Positions 1 through 5,580 of a DNA stretch of 5,726 bases are shown in pieces. A program made the translations under genes and the position numbers. Within the stretch, counting starts at the first letter, position 1; every line of letters begins with the position of its first letter. The stretch spans positions 1 through 5,726 of the forward strand of contig DMDP01000190.1 in assembly GCA_003445475.1 (NCBI GenBank). The letters run 5' to 3'. The DNA is from Peptococcaceae bacterium. GTDB lineage: Bacteria > Bacillota > Desulfotomaculia > Desulfotomaculales > UBA12532. The notes under the pieces were generated by a model that searched no databases, had not been told where the DNA came from, and was given only the letters and a program-made list of their open reading frames with translations.

Positions 1-888
1 AAACTCCGTTTCTTTGCCCCCGATGACCGCCGGTTCGTGCCGCATGAAGCCCGGTACCGTTAAATCCAGGGTAACGTTCGTAAAAGGCGTCTGGTACCCG
101 GTGCGCGTGGGTACGTTCAGGTTGAAGACAAACTCCTGCAGGGCCTGCCGCACGCCTTCGTAAGAAAGGTTGTCCGCCCGGATAAAGGGCGCCAGCAAGC
201 TGTCCACGTTGGAAAAGGCCTGCGCGCCGGCCGCCTCCCCTTGCAGCGTATAGAGAAAGTTCACCATCTGGCCCAGAGCCGAGCGAAAGTGCTTCGGGGG
301 ACGCGACTCCACCTGGTTCGGCACGCCGCCGAATCCTTCTTCCAGGAGTTGCTTTAAATCCCAACCCACGCAGTACACCGAAAGATAGCCGAGGTCATGG
401 ATGTGAAAATCACCCTCGCGATGGGCGCGCCGGACCTCGGGCGGGTAAACGCGCTCCAGCCAGAAGTGCGCCGCGGCGGTATTGGCAATGTAGTTGTGCA
501 GGCCCTGCAATGAAAAAGAGGAATTGGCATTTTCCGCCACGCGCCAGTCCGCCTGGTTCAGGTAGGACTCGATAAGGTCACAGCTAACCAGCGATTTCAT
601 CTCCCGCATCTGCCGGTGTTGCTCGCGGTACAGGATATATGCCTTGGCCGTGCGGTGGTATCCCAACTCCATCAGGCTGGCCTCGACCAGGTCCTGCACC
701 TCTTCCACGGTGGGCACGGCGACACCCTGGTGCAAGAGCTTTTCCAGCACCCGCTCCGTAACGGCAGGGGCCGCCTCTTCCGCCCACTTCGTTTCGCCCG
801 TGGCTTGAAAGGCCCGCCGGACGGCGTTCGTTATCCGTTTAGCATCGAAAGGAACCGTTCTCCCGTCTCTTTTTCTAATAGCTTCCAT
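1..888 (-). CDS. nrdD: Anaerobic (class III) ribonucleoside-triphosphate reductase, N-terminal part
   Basis: Reduces ribonucleoside triphosphates to deoxyribonucleotides in the anaerobic cytoplasm, using a glycyl radical installed by the radical-SAM activase NrdG. The window holds 296 codons of a protein usually near 700 residues; the C-terminal glycyl-radical domain lies beyond the left edge. Residues 1 to about 95 form an ATP-cone regulatory domain (MEAIRKRDGRTVPFD at the start, then GYHRTAKAYILYRE at 76-89). The catalytic barrel follows, with SSFSLQGLHNYIA (123-135), GDFHIHDLG (159-167), Cys173 in VYCVGWD, ALGQMVNFLYTLQGEAAGAQ (204-223) and FNLNVPTRTGYQTPFTN (255-271), all typical of NrdD and unlike class I or II enzymes. 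The ATG is fixed by an in-frame stop two codons upstream; the Shine-Dalgarno GGGAGAGG is rather distant (12 nt). Expression is controlled by the upstream B12 riboswitch. Equating Cys173 with the conserved N-terminal active-site Cys is inference from motif context. Confidence 0.97.
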   Translation of the reverse strand, partial: MEAIRKRDGRTVPFDAKRITNAVRRAFQATGETKWAEEAAPAVTERVLEKLLHQGVAVPTVEEVQDLVEASLMELGYHRTAKAYILYREQHRQMREMKSLVSCDLIESYLNQADWRVAENANSSFSLQGLHNYIANTAAAHFWLERVYPPEVRRAHREGDFHIHDLGYLSVYCVGWDLKQLLEEGFGGVPNQVESRPPKHFRSALGQMVNFLYTLQGEAAGAQAFSNVDSLLAPFIRADNLSYEGVRQALQEFVFNLNVPTRTGYQTPFTNVTLDLTVPGFMRHEPAVIGGKETEF

Positions 889-900
889 AATTTATCTGTA

Positions 901-908
901 CCTCTCCC
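901..908 (-). promoter_or_regulatory. Ribosome binding site of nrdD
   Basis: GGGAGAGG on the minus strand lies 12 nt before the nrdD ATG, longer than the usual 5-9 nt. It is downstream of the riboswitch terminator, so it is transcribed only when the terminator is not used. Confidence 0.6.
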
Positions 909-963
909 GTAACGTGTTATTTTTAACCCCGGAACGTCCGGGTTATCCTTGGAGGCAGACAGT

Positions 964-997
964 AAAAAGCCCCGGTCTGCTCAAACTCAGCCAGGGC
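964..997 (-). terminator. Intrinsic terminator of the B12 riboswitch expression platform
   Basis: Read on the minus strand, GCCCTGG (997-991) pairs with CCGGGGC (975-969) in a seven-pair stem with one G-U wobble. The loop contains a possible CTG/CAG extension. The stem is followed at once by TTTTT (968-964). Its position between the B12 aptamer and nrdD indicates control by premature termination: the expected logic is ligand bound, terminator forms, nrdD off. The stem and T-run are seen directly; the regulatory direction is from knowledge of the riboswitch family. Confidence 0.82.
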
Positions 998-1018
998 AGG
1001 ACGCACTGTCCCAATCCC
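994..1018 (-). promoter_or_regulatory. Candidate antiterminator hairpin
   Basis: On the minus strand GGAC (1011-1008) can pair with GTCC (1002-999), and the flanking GGG (1018-1016) with CCC (996-994) across an internal loop. This structure uses bases of the 5' arm of the terminator stem (991-997), so the two are mutually exclusive. It is a weak hairpin found by eye; a folding calculation is needed to decide whether it is the true alternative structure. Confidence 0.35.
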
Positions 1019-1025
1019 CTTACCC

Positions 1026-1039
1026 CCTTCCCGCGAAGG
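1026..1039 (-). promoter_or_regulatory. Candidate kissing-loop hairpin of the B12 riboswitch (L13-like)
   Basis: Directly 3' of the aptamer closing helix the minus strand reads CCTTC-GCGG-GAAGG, a perfect five-pair stem with a four-base loop. Cobalamin riboswitches commonly place a hairpin here whose loop kisses loop L5. The loop GCGG is complementary to CCGC in the P5/L5 region (minus strand GCGGCCCCGCCACTG, around 1222-1236), which fits that role. The stem is seen; the tertiary contact is inference. Confidence 0.5.
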
Positions 1040-1049
1040 TCCGGTGCTC

Positions 1050-1292
1050 GCGCCGAGGCAGGTCTCGTGGCTTCCGGGTCATCGCTTACTGCGCCTTCCC
1101 AACCGGCTTTCAGCTGTACTCAAGGCGCCAAGGACGCATGCCCCCGCTGCGCTCTCTACCCTCTGTTATGCTTCACACAGGACGACATGCACCAACTGAG
1201 TGCTGGTCGGCTACCCGGTTACAGTGGCGGGGCCGCGCAGGATTTCCACCTGCTTCCCTATTCTCCCCCGCTACCCAGGGGCACCTCAGCGC
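1050..1292 (-). promoter_or_regulatory. Cobalamin (B12) riboswitch aptamer
   Basis: Several hallmarks of the cobalamin riboswitch family appear in order on the minus strand. These are GAATAGGGAAGCAGGTG followed by GAAATCCTGCGCGG (1262-1232); the core CCCCGCCACTGTAACCGGG (1232-1214); GGTTGGGAAGGCGC (about 1105-1092); and the 3' B12 box GAAGCCACGAGACCTGCC (1074-1057). The ends close in a nine-pair helix, GCGCTGAGG (1292-1284) with CCTCGGCGC (1058-1050), with one G-U wobble. The element is about 243 nt, large for the family, because of a long peripheral insertion at about 1136-1190. It should sense adenosylcobalamin or a related cobalamin and, with the downstream terminator, repress the B12-independent reductase gene nrdD. 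Confidence 0.96.
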
Positions 1293-1311
1293 CGTTATCA
1301 ATTTCTTCGGC

Positions 1312-1341
1312 ATTATATCGCCGGTATTTAGGCACCGTCAA
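1312..1341 (-). promoter_or_regulatory. Sigma-A type promoter of the riboswitch-nrdD transcript
   Basis: The minus strand carries TTGACG (1341-1336), an 18-bp spacer, and a perfect TATAAT (1317-1312). Initiation about 7 nt further on, near 1304-1306, would start the RNA about a dozen bases before the aptamer closing helix, exactly where a riboswitch promoter belongs. A CGGC/GCCG inverted repeat (1308-1311 and 1320-1323) brackets the -10 box. Confidence 0.8.
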
Positions 1342-1447
1342 ACACAATTTGGCGCAGCCTGTCTCTGCAGGGAAGATTGCGCAAACAGGGGCTCGCCGGT
1401 TCGCCGGGAGGCGCCACCGTAACGGGGGATATCCCGTCCCGCATCGG
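1342..1447 (-). other. Spacer between the ketopantoate reductase gene and the nrdD promoter
   Basis: This stretch holds no plausible gene. It contains small GC-rich inverted repeats (CCGG-TTCG-CCGG at 1396-1407 and GGGATATCCC at 1426-1435), but neither is followed by a T-run on the minus strand. I therefore cannot point to a proper intrinsic terminator for the ketopantoate reductase gene. Confidence 0.4.
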
Positions 1448-2410
1448 TCAGTCACTGGCGAACTCTTTCCCGCTTATTTCCCGGAAGTGAACAAGGTTTG
1501 TAAGGACTTCGTTGTACGGTGTAGGCGTCCCGGTTTCACGCCCGTAGGCCACTATCTTGCCATTTAAGGCGTCGATTTCGGTGCGCCGCCCCCGTTCCAG
1601 GTCCTGCAACATCGAAGGACGGTGGTCACGCGTCGGCGGCAACAATACGGTATAAAAATCATCCAGGTAGGCATCCGCATCTTGCCACGGGAGCTTAATG
1701 CCCTTAGACACGGCCACGGCGAAAGCCTCCCGGATGACGCCGTTCATTATCCGCCGCGTGTGCGGGTTGTCGTGCACCCGCCCGTAATTCACGCCCAGTA
1801 GGGCTCCCAGGGGATTGAGGGCACAGTTGTAGAACGCTTTGGCCCAGAGATAGGGTTGTACATCCTCGACGGCACGGCAAGGTATGCCGGCCTCCTTGAT
1901 GATCGCCACCGCGCGCGCAATCGAGTGGCGTAACGCCGCTCCGGCCTGCGGCAGGGCCGGGCCGATGACCACGTCGTCGGCGCAGACGGTCACCTGGACC
2001 CGCCCCGGCGTCACTATCTCGGCCCCGAAAATGACGCGGCCCGCCGCGCACTTTTCTTTGCCCACAGAAGCAGCCAGTATTTCTGCATTGCCCAGTCCGT
2101 TTTGGAGTGACACAACCAGGGTGTCCGGTCCGACGAAAGGCTGGATCGCTCGCGCCGCCACGCTCGTATCGTAGGCCTTAACCGTCACCAGGATGAGAGC
2201 GAAGGGCCCCCGCAGTTCCGCGAGATCGTAAACCACCCGGAGATTGGATACGCGGTGCCTGCCCCAGATTCCCTCGATCAGGAGCCCTTCTCTCGTCACC
2301 GCGTCCAGGTGCCAGGGGCGGCCCACCAGCACCACGTCATTCCCGGCCCGCGCCAGTAAACCCCCGAAAACAGAACCGAGGGCCCCGGCGCCAAAGACTA
2401 GAATATGCAA
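1448..2410 (-). CDS. panE: 2-dehydropantoate 2-reductase (ketopantoate reductase) family protein
   Basis: Family members reduce 2-dehydropantoate to pantoate with NADPH, on the route to pantothenate and coenzyme A, in the cytoplasm. The 320-residue protein has the usual length. It opens with a Rossmann fold: GAGALG at 7-12 and Arg31 after the second strand, which fits NADPH phosphate binding. SLQNGLGN follows at 101-108. The C-terminal domain has WAKAFYNCALNPLGAL (189-204), giving Lys191, Asn195 and Asn199, and PSMLQDLERGRRTEID (265-280), giving Ser266 and Glu278. These match the known E. coli catalytic and substrate residues. The start is TTG, with GGAGG 8 nt upstream; the open frame extends to 2578, but that extension has no family similarity and runs into the divergent gene. 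No other pantothenate gene is adjacent, so a different 2-keto acid substrate is possible; family assignment is secure, substrate less so. Confidence 0.92.
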   Translation of the reverse strand: MHILVFGAGALGSVFGGLLARAGNDVVLVGRPWHLDAVTREGLLIEGIWGRHRVSNLRVVYDLAELRGPFALILVTVKAYDTSVAARAIQPFVGPDTLVVSLQNGLGNAEILAASVGKEKCAAGRVIFGAEIVTPGRVQVTVCADDVVIGPALPQAGAALRHSIARAVAIIKEAGIPCRAVEDVQPYLWAKAFYNCALNPLGALLGVNYGRVHDNPHTRRIMNGVIREAFAVAVSKGIKLPWQDADAYLDDFYTVLLPPTRDHRPSMLQDLERGRRTEIDALNGKIVAYGRETGTPTPYNEVLTNLVHFREISGKEFASD

Positions 2411-2438
2411 CTTGCCCGCCTCCGGATCTGGTGTTAAC

Positions 2439-2448
2439 GTAATATTAC
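2439..2448. promoter_or_regulatory. Perfect AT-rich palindrome in the divergent panE-glcD spacer
   Basis: GTAATATTAC is a perfect 10-bp palindrome adjoining a GTTAAC palindrome at 2433-2438. It lies in a 108-bp spacer between divergent genes, where an operator for a shared regulator would be expected. On the minus strand it overlaps a possible weak panE promoter, TTGTGG (2471-2466), 16 bp, TGTAAT (2449-2444). No regulator gene is in view, so operator function is inference. Confidence 0.35.
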
Positions 2449-2518
2449 AACATGCCGTGGGCGGCCCACAACGGACTTGCCCGAATCTCGGCCTGCCGCT
2501 TTTGTTGGGGGGATCCCC

Positions 2519-3919
2519 TTGGGAAACAAGCGCCGCCTTGAGCGGCTGCAGCGCCGCCTGCAACAAATCGTCGGCCACGACTTCGTTTTCTCCTGCCCGG
2601 AGGATACGATTCCGTACAGCTTCGACGCCACGTACGCAGAAGGGCGCCCGGAAATAGTGGTTCTACCGGGAACGGCGGCCGAAGTGGCCGCCGTTCTGGC
2701 AGCGGCATACGAGGAGGAGGTGCCCCTAACACCCCGCGGCGCCGGCACCGGCTTAAGCGGCGGCGCCCTGGCCGTGGGCGGCGTCTTACTTGTTCTAACC
2801 AGGATGCACAGGATCCTGGAACTGAACAAGCAGAGTCTTTATGCCGTCGTCGAGCCGGGAGTGGTCACCGCCGAACTGCAGCGTGCGGCGGCACGTAAAC
2901 GTCTGTTTTACCCTCCGGACCCATCGAGTGCGGAGGTTTGTACCATTGGGGGGAATATCGCCGAAAACGCCGGCGGCGCCCACGGGTTCAAGTACGGTGT
3001 GACGCGCGACTACCTCTTGGGTCTTGAATTTGCCCTGCCATCCGGAGAGTTGATCACCACCGGCGGGTACACGGTGAAAAACGTCACCGGCTACGATCTC
3101 AGCCGGCTCCTGTGCGGTTCCGAAGGCACGCTCGGTGTTATTACCAAAGCAGTCCTCCGCCTTATACCGGCCCCCGAAGCCAGACGAACCATCCTCGCCG
3201 TTTTCGCCGCTTTCGAGGCGGCTGCCGAGGCCGTTTCGCGCATCATCGATGCAGGCGTCGTTCCGGCCGCCTTCGAAATTATGGACCGGGCAGCGGTAAG
3301 ATGCGTGGAACGGTACCTCCGCCTCGGCCTCCCCGCAAACACCGCCGCGTTCATCGTTGCCGAAACGGACGGCTACGAAGATACCGCGGCACGCCTCGCC
3401 CGGGAGGTCGCCGCTTTGTGCCGCAAGGCCGGGGCACAGGAAGTAAGGGTCGCCCAAACGTCGGCCGAAGCTGAGGCGTTCTGGCGGGCCCGGCGCTCCG
3501 TCTCGGCTGCTCTTGCCCGCCTTAAGCCGTTCAAGGTAGGCGAGGATATCGCCGTTCCTTTGGGCCGGATGCCCGAACTGGTTAACCGCCTGCAGGCGAT
3601 ACGGGAACAGGAAAATATAGACATGGTCGTCTTCGGCCATGCCGCCGACGGCAACCTGCACCCGAATATCATTGCCAACCCGCGCGATGGCGAAGAAATG
3701 AAGCGGGTGCGGCGCGCGATGGTGCGGATCTTTGACGCCGCTTTAGAACTGGGTGGAACCCTCTCCGGCGAACACGGAATCGGCACCCTCAAGGCCCCTT
3801 ACCTGCACCGCGCGCTTTCCCCTGCGGCCGCCGACCTTATGCAACGGATCAAGGCCGTCTTCGATCCGAAGGGCCTCCTCAATCCGGGAAAGATTTGGGC
3901 TGACCGGGATGAAACATAA
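2519..3919 (+). CDS. glcD: FAD-linked 2-hydroxyacid oxidase/dehydrogenase, GlcD family
   Basis: GlcD-type flavoproteins oxidise glycolate, D-lactate or similar 2-hydroxy acids to 2-keto acids, usually with an iron-sulfur partner (GlcF) as electron acceptor. The 466-residue protein has the normal length. The N-terminal FAD-binding domain shows PRGAGTGLSGGA (72-83), PPDPSS (132-137), TIGGNIAENAGG (142-153), TVKNVTGYDL (185-194) and GSEGTLGVIT (200-209). The C-terminal oxidase domain shows GEDIAVP, HAADGNLH (374-381) and SGEHGIG (416-422), which supply the metal and substrate residues, and ends with NPGKI. The chosen TTG start follows GGGGGG by 6 nt and gives the usual N-terminal length; an upstream TTG at 2477 would add 14 residues but lacks a Shine-Dalgarno. 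It is divergent from panE and followed closely by a membrane-protein gene. No glcF is adjacent. Glycolate versus D-lactate specificity cannot be told. Confidence 0.93.
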   Translation: MGNKRRLERLQRRLQQIVGHDFVFSCPEDTIPYSFDATYAEGRPEIVVLPGTAAEVAAVLAAAYEEEVPLTPRGAGTGLSGGALAVGGVLLVLTRMHRILELNKQSLYAVVEPGVVTAELQRAAARKRLFYPPDPSSAEVCTIGGNIAENAGGAHGFKYGVTRDYLLGLEFALPSGELITTGGYTVKNVTGYDLSRLLCGSEGTLGVITKAVLRLIPAPEARRTILAVFAAFEAAAEAVSRIIDAGVVPAAFEIMDRAAVRCVERYLRLGLPANTAAFIVAETDGYEDTAARLAREVAALCRKAGAQEVRVAQTSAEAEAFWRARRSVSAALARLKPFKVGEDIAVPLGRMPELVNRLQAIREQENIDMVVFGHAADGNLHPNIIANPRDGEEMKRVRRAMVRIFDAALELGGTLSGEHGIGTLKAPYLHRALSPAAADLMQRIKAVFDPKGLLNPGKIWADRDET

Positions 3920-3971
3920 CCCCGTCCCCGAAGGCATACATATGGAACCAAAAACCGGTGGGGTGAAGTCC

Positions 3972-4370
3972 ATGGCGGAGGCAAGGGAACCGGCAAAATT
4001 TGCGGGGATCAACTGGGTGGCCGTCGGTAAAGGCACGCTGGCCAGCATCATTCTGGCCCTAACCTTGACCTTTGCCGCGGGGTTCATTTTTTATGCCACA
4101 AGGATCACCGAGAGCATCATGCCCTGGGTGACGGCGTTCGTGCTTTTCTTTAGCGTGGCACTGGGAGGAGCAATGGCCGCCTACAGCGCCGGCGGCCGCG
4201 GACTCTATCACGGCGCGGCGGTTGGCGTAGCCTTTTTTATCCTCTTATGGCTGGCGGCGGCCTTTGTGTTTCCGGGCCCGTTAGCGGCGGTGGACATAGC
4301 GGAGAAATTCTTCCTCTCCTTGTCGGCGGGTGCCGTCGGTGGCATCCTCGGTGTCACGCTCGTGGTCTGA
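3972..4370 (+). CDS. Small four-helix membrane protein, resembling the TIGR04086/YrzE family
   Basis: A 132-residue protein of unknown function with a short polar N-terminus and four hydrophobic segments at about 21-43, 49-71, 80-100 and 111-131. They are rich in Gly and Ala, with small-residue patches such as VALGGAMAAYSAGGRG (62-77) and LSAGAVGGILGV (117-128). Length, helix count and the Gly-rich loop after helix 2 resemble the Firmicute family TIGR04086 (YrzE-like), whose role is unknown. ATG 3972 is preferred because GGGGTGA lies just upstream at good spacing. ATG 3942 (after GAAGG) and ATG 3909, which overlaps the end of glcD, are in frame and would add 10 or 21 residues. It follows glcD closely and is probably cotranscribed with it. 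Its last 17 bp overlap the convergent M24 gene. Confidence 0.78.
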   Translation: MAEAREPAKFAGINWVAVGKGTLASIILALTLTFAAGFIFYATRITESIMPWVTAFVLFFSVALGGAMAAYSAGGRGLYHGAAVGVAFFILLWLAAAFVFPGPLAAVDIAEKFFLSLSAGAVGGILGVTLVV

Positions 4371-5550
4371 CGTAATGTATTTCGTCCGGGAAACCGGACA
4401 GGCGTTCCAAACCTTCGCGCCGGACCACAAAGGTATTTTCAATACCCACCACCCCGCGGTCGGGAAAGACAAACTTGGGTTCCAGGGCAATAACCATGCC
4501 TTCTTCCAATGGTACAGGGTCATTTGCCGCTATTACCGGCAGGTCGTTGAGTTCAAGGCCGACCCCGTGCCCGACGAAGTAAACGCGATTCTTGCACCCC
4601 ATGAAGTGCGGTTCCAGACCTGCGCGCGCCGCAAGCGCGCGGGCTGCTTCCCACAACTCGCCGCCTGTAACGCCAGGCCTGGCGGCGTGCATCAACACCG
4701 ATTGAATCTCCAGCGCCACCTCGTGGGCACGAGCCAGGTCCCTGTCCAGTGAACCGATGGCGAAAACGCGCGTTATGTCAACAATATAGCCCTGCCAGAC
4801 CCCCGGATAGTCAACCAGGACGGGCTCCCCGATACGCACCTCGCGCCGGCCCGGACCGTATGGAAAGGCCGGGGTCAACCCCGGTCCCCCCACCACGCCG
4901 TCGAAACCGCTGGTCACGGTAGCGCTCGGACCGCTCAGGAAGTGCCCGTAGAAAACCTCGGCGTTGACGCCGCGCATGCGAACGAAGCCCTCATGCCCAA
5001 GCCGCCTCGCCGCTGCCTCGAACAGGCTGGCAAGTTCGACCTCGGTGGCCCCCGGGGCCAGGAATTCCGGCACCTGCCCCATAACCCTGTCCATCAAGCG
5101 GGCGGCCATGCGCAGGTTTTCAATTTCGAGCGGAGATTTAACGGCCCGCAATTTCCTTATCAGCGGCGAACAATCAACCGGAACGAAAGGGGGCAGATTT
5201 TTCTCGTACTGCCGGTAGTAAAGCAGGGGCAGTACGTCGAATTCGAGCCCGAGGCGTTCGGGGAGCGGCAGCCCGGCGTTGATAATGATATCCTTGATTT
5301 CCCGGAAGGAGCGCAACGGCACTACCGTACAGCCGCGGGCATCCGCCCCGGCCCTTTGCACATCGCGCCGCACCATATAAAGCGGCCGGCCTTCCGCCGG
5401 AATATAAAGGTGCGCCTGATGGCAGGTGCCGGTAAAATACACCTGGTCGGCGTTTTGCACCAGCAAGGCACCGTCAATTCCGTTTTCCTTCAGGAGCTTT
5501 TGAAAGGCGTGGACCCGGCGTGCAATCTCCCGCTCAAGCGGCACCCGCAA
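4354..5550 (-). CDS. M24 family metallopeptidase (Xaa-Pro aminopeptidase/prolidase type)
   Basis: A cytoplasmic dinuclear-metal peptidase of the pita-bread fold, expected to cleave peptides at Xaa-Pro bonds. The 398-residue protein has a creatinase-like N-terminal domain (about 1-130, with GIDGALLVQNADQVYFTG) and a catalytic domain beginning near KSPLEIENLR (138-147). All five metal ligands are visible: Asp247 (VLVDY), Asp258 (VDITR), His328 (GHGVGLE), Glu357 (ALEP) and Glu371 (GIEN). The usual second His of the GHG-GLE-HE-P motif is Asn335 here (GHGVGLELNDLP), so the true substrate may differ from classical prolidase. The TTG start is chosen because GAGGGG lies 6 nt upstream; the open frame reaches GTG at 5598, but that has no Shine-Dalgarno and precedes the likely transcription start. 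GTG 5544 is another option. It lies downstream of glgA with its own promoter. Confidence 0.92.
   Translation of the reverse strand: MRVPLEREIARRVHAFQKLLKENGIDGALLVQNADQVYFTGTCHQAHLYIPAEGRPLYMVRRDVQRAGADARGCTVVPLRSFREIKDIIINAGLPLPERLGLEFDVLPLLYYRQYEKNLPPFVPVDCSPLIRKLRAVKSPLEIENLRMAARLMDRVMGQVPEFLAPGATEVELASLFEAAARRLGHEGFVRMRGVNAEVFYGHFLSGPSATVTSGFDGVVGGPGLTPAFPYGPGRREVRIGEPVLVDYPGVWQGYIVDITRVFAIGSLDRDLARAHEVALEIQSVLMHAARPGVTGGELWEAARALAARAGLEPHFMGCKNRVYFVGHGVGLELNDLPVIAANDPVPLEEGMVIALEPKFVFPDRGVVGIENTFVVRREGLERLSGFPDEIHYVRPRA
4384..4399 (+). other. GNRA-loop hairpin just past the membrane-protein stop codon
   Basis: GTCCGG-GAAA-CCGGAC is a perfect six-pair stem with a GAAA tetraloop, starting 14 bp after the plus-strand stop codon and inside the 3' coding end of the M24 gene. 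No T-run follows, so it is not a canonical intrinsic terminator; it could stabilise or help define the 3' end of the glcD transcript. It may also be chance in a GC-rich coding sequence. Confidence 0.3.
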
Positions 5551-5556
5551 ACCCAA

Positions 5557-5562
5557 CCCCTC
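5557..5562 (-). promoter_or_regulatory. Ribosome binding site deciding the M24 peptidase start
   Basis: GAGGGG on the minus strand lies 6 nt before TTG 5550 and 12 nt before GTG 5544. It is the only good Shine-Dalgarno near the 5' end of this open frame and favours TTG 5550. Confidence 0.6.
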
Positions 5563-5580
5563 GTGAGAAAATCTGCCCTC

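Noticed and set aside
1136..1190. Possible separate repeat element or second RNA (AGGACG-CATGC near-repeats)
   Set aside because: It lies inside the B12 aptamer and is best explained as a peripheral arm of that RNA.
1332..1356. NrdR box upstream of nrdD
   Set aside because: ACACAATTT at 1342-1350 recalls half of an NrdR box, but there is no matching second half or second box at the usual spacing.
1396..1437. Possible intrinsic terminator after panE
   Set aside because: The hairpins are short (4-5 pairs) and no T-run follows on the minus strand.
914..1567. Long plus-strand open frames across the region upstream of nrdD (914-1567 and 949-1422)
   Set aside because: They lie antisense to the riboswitch aptamer and the panE end. 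Their products are low-complexity and Arg/Pro/Ser-rich with no recognisable domain, and the RNA structure fully explains the conservation-like patterns.
2411..2578. N-terminal extension of the ketopantoate reductase frame up to 2578
   Set aside because: The added 56 residues precede the Rossmann GxGxxG start, resemble no family sequence, overlap the divergent glcD start, and are bypassed by a good Shine-Dalgarno before TTG 2410.
2795..3661. A 288-codon minus-strand open frame inside glcD
   Set aside because: It is antisense to a gene with complete family motifs; its product has no recognisable motif and such shadows are common in GC-rich genes.
3753..3971. Membrane-protein frame extending back to 3753 inside glcD
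   Set aside because: The extension is Arg/Ser/Pro-rich shadow sequence of glcD; the membrane protein begins at one of ATG 3909, 3942 or 3972.
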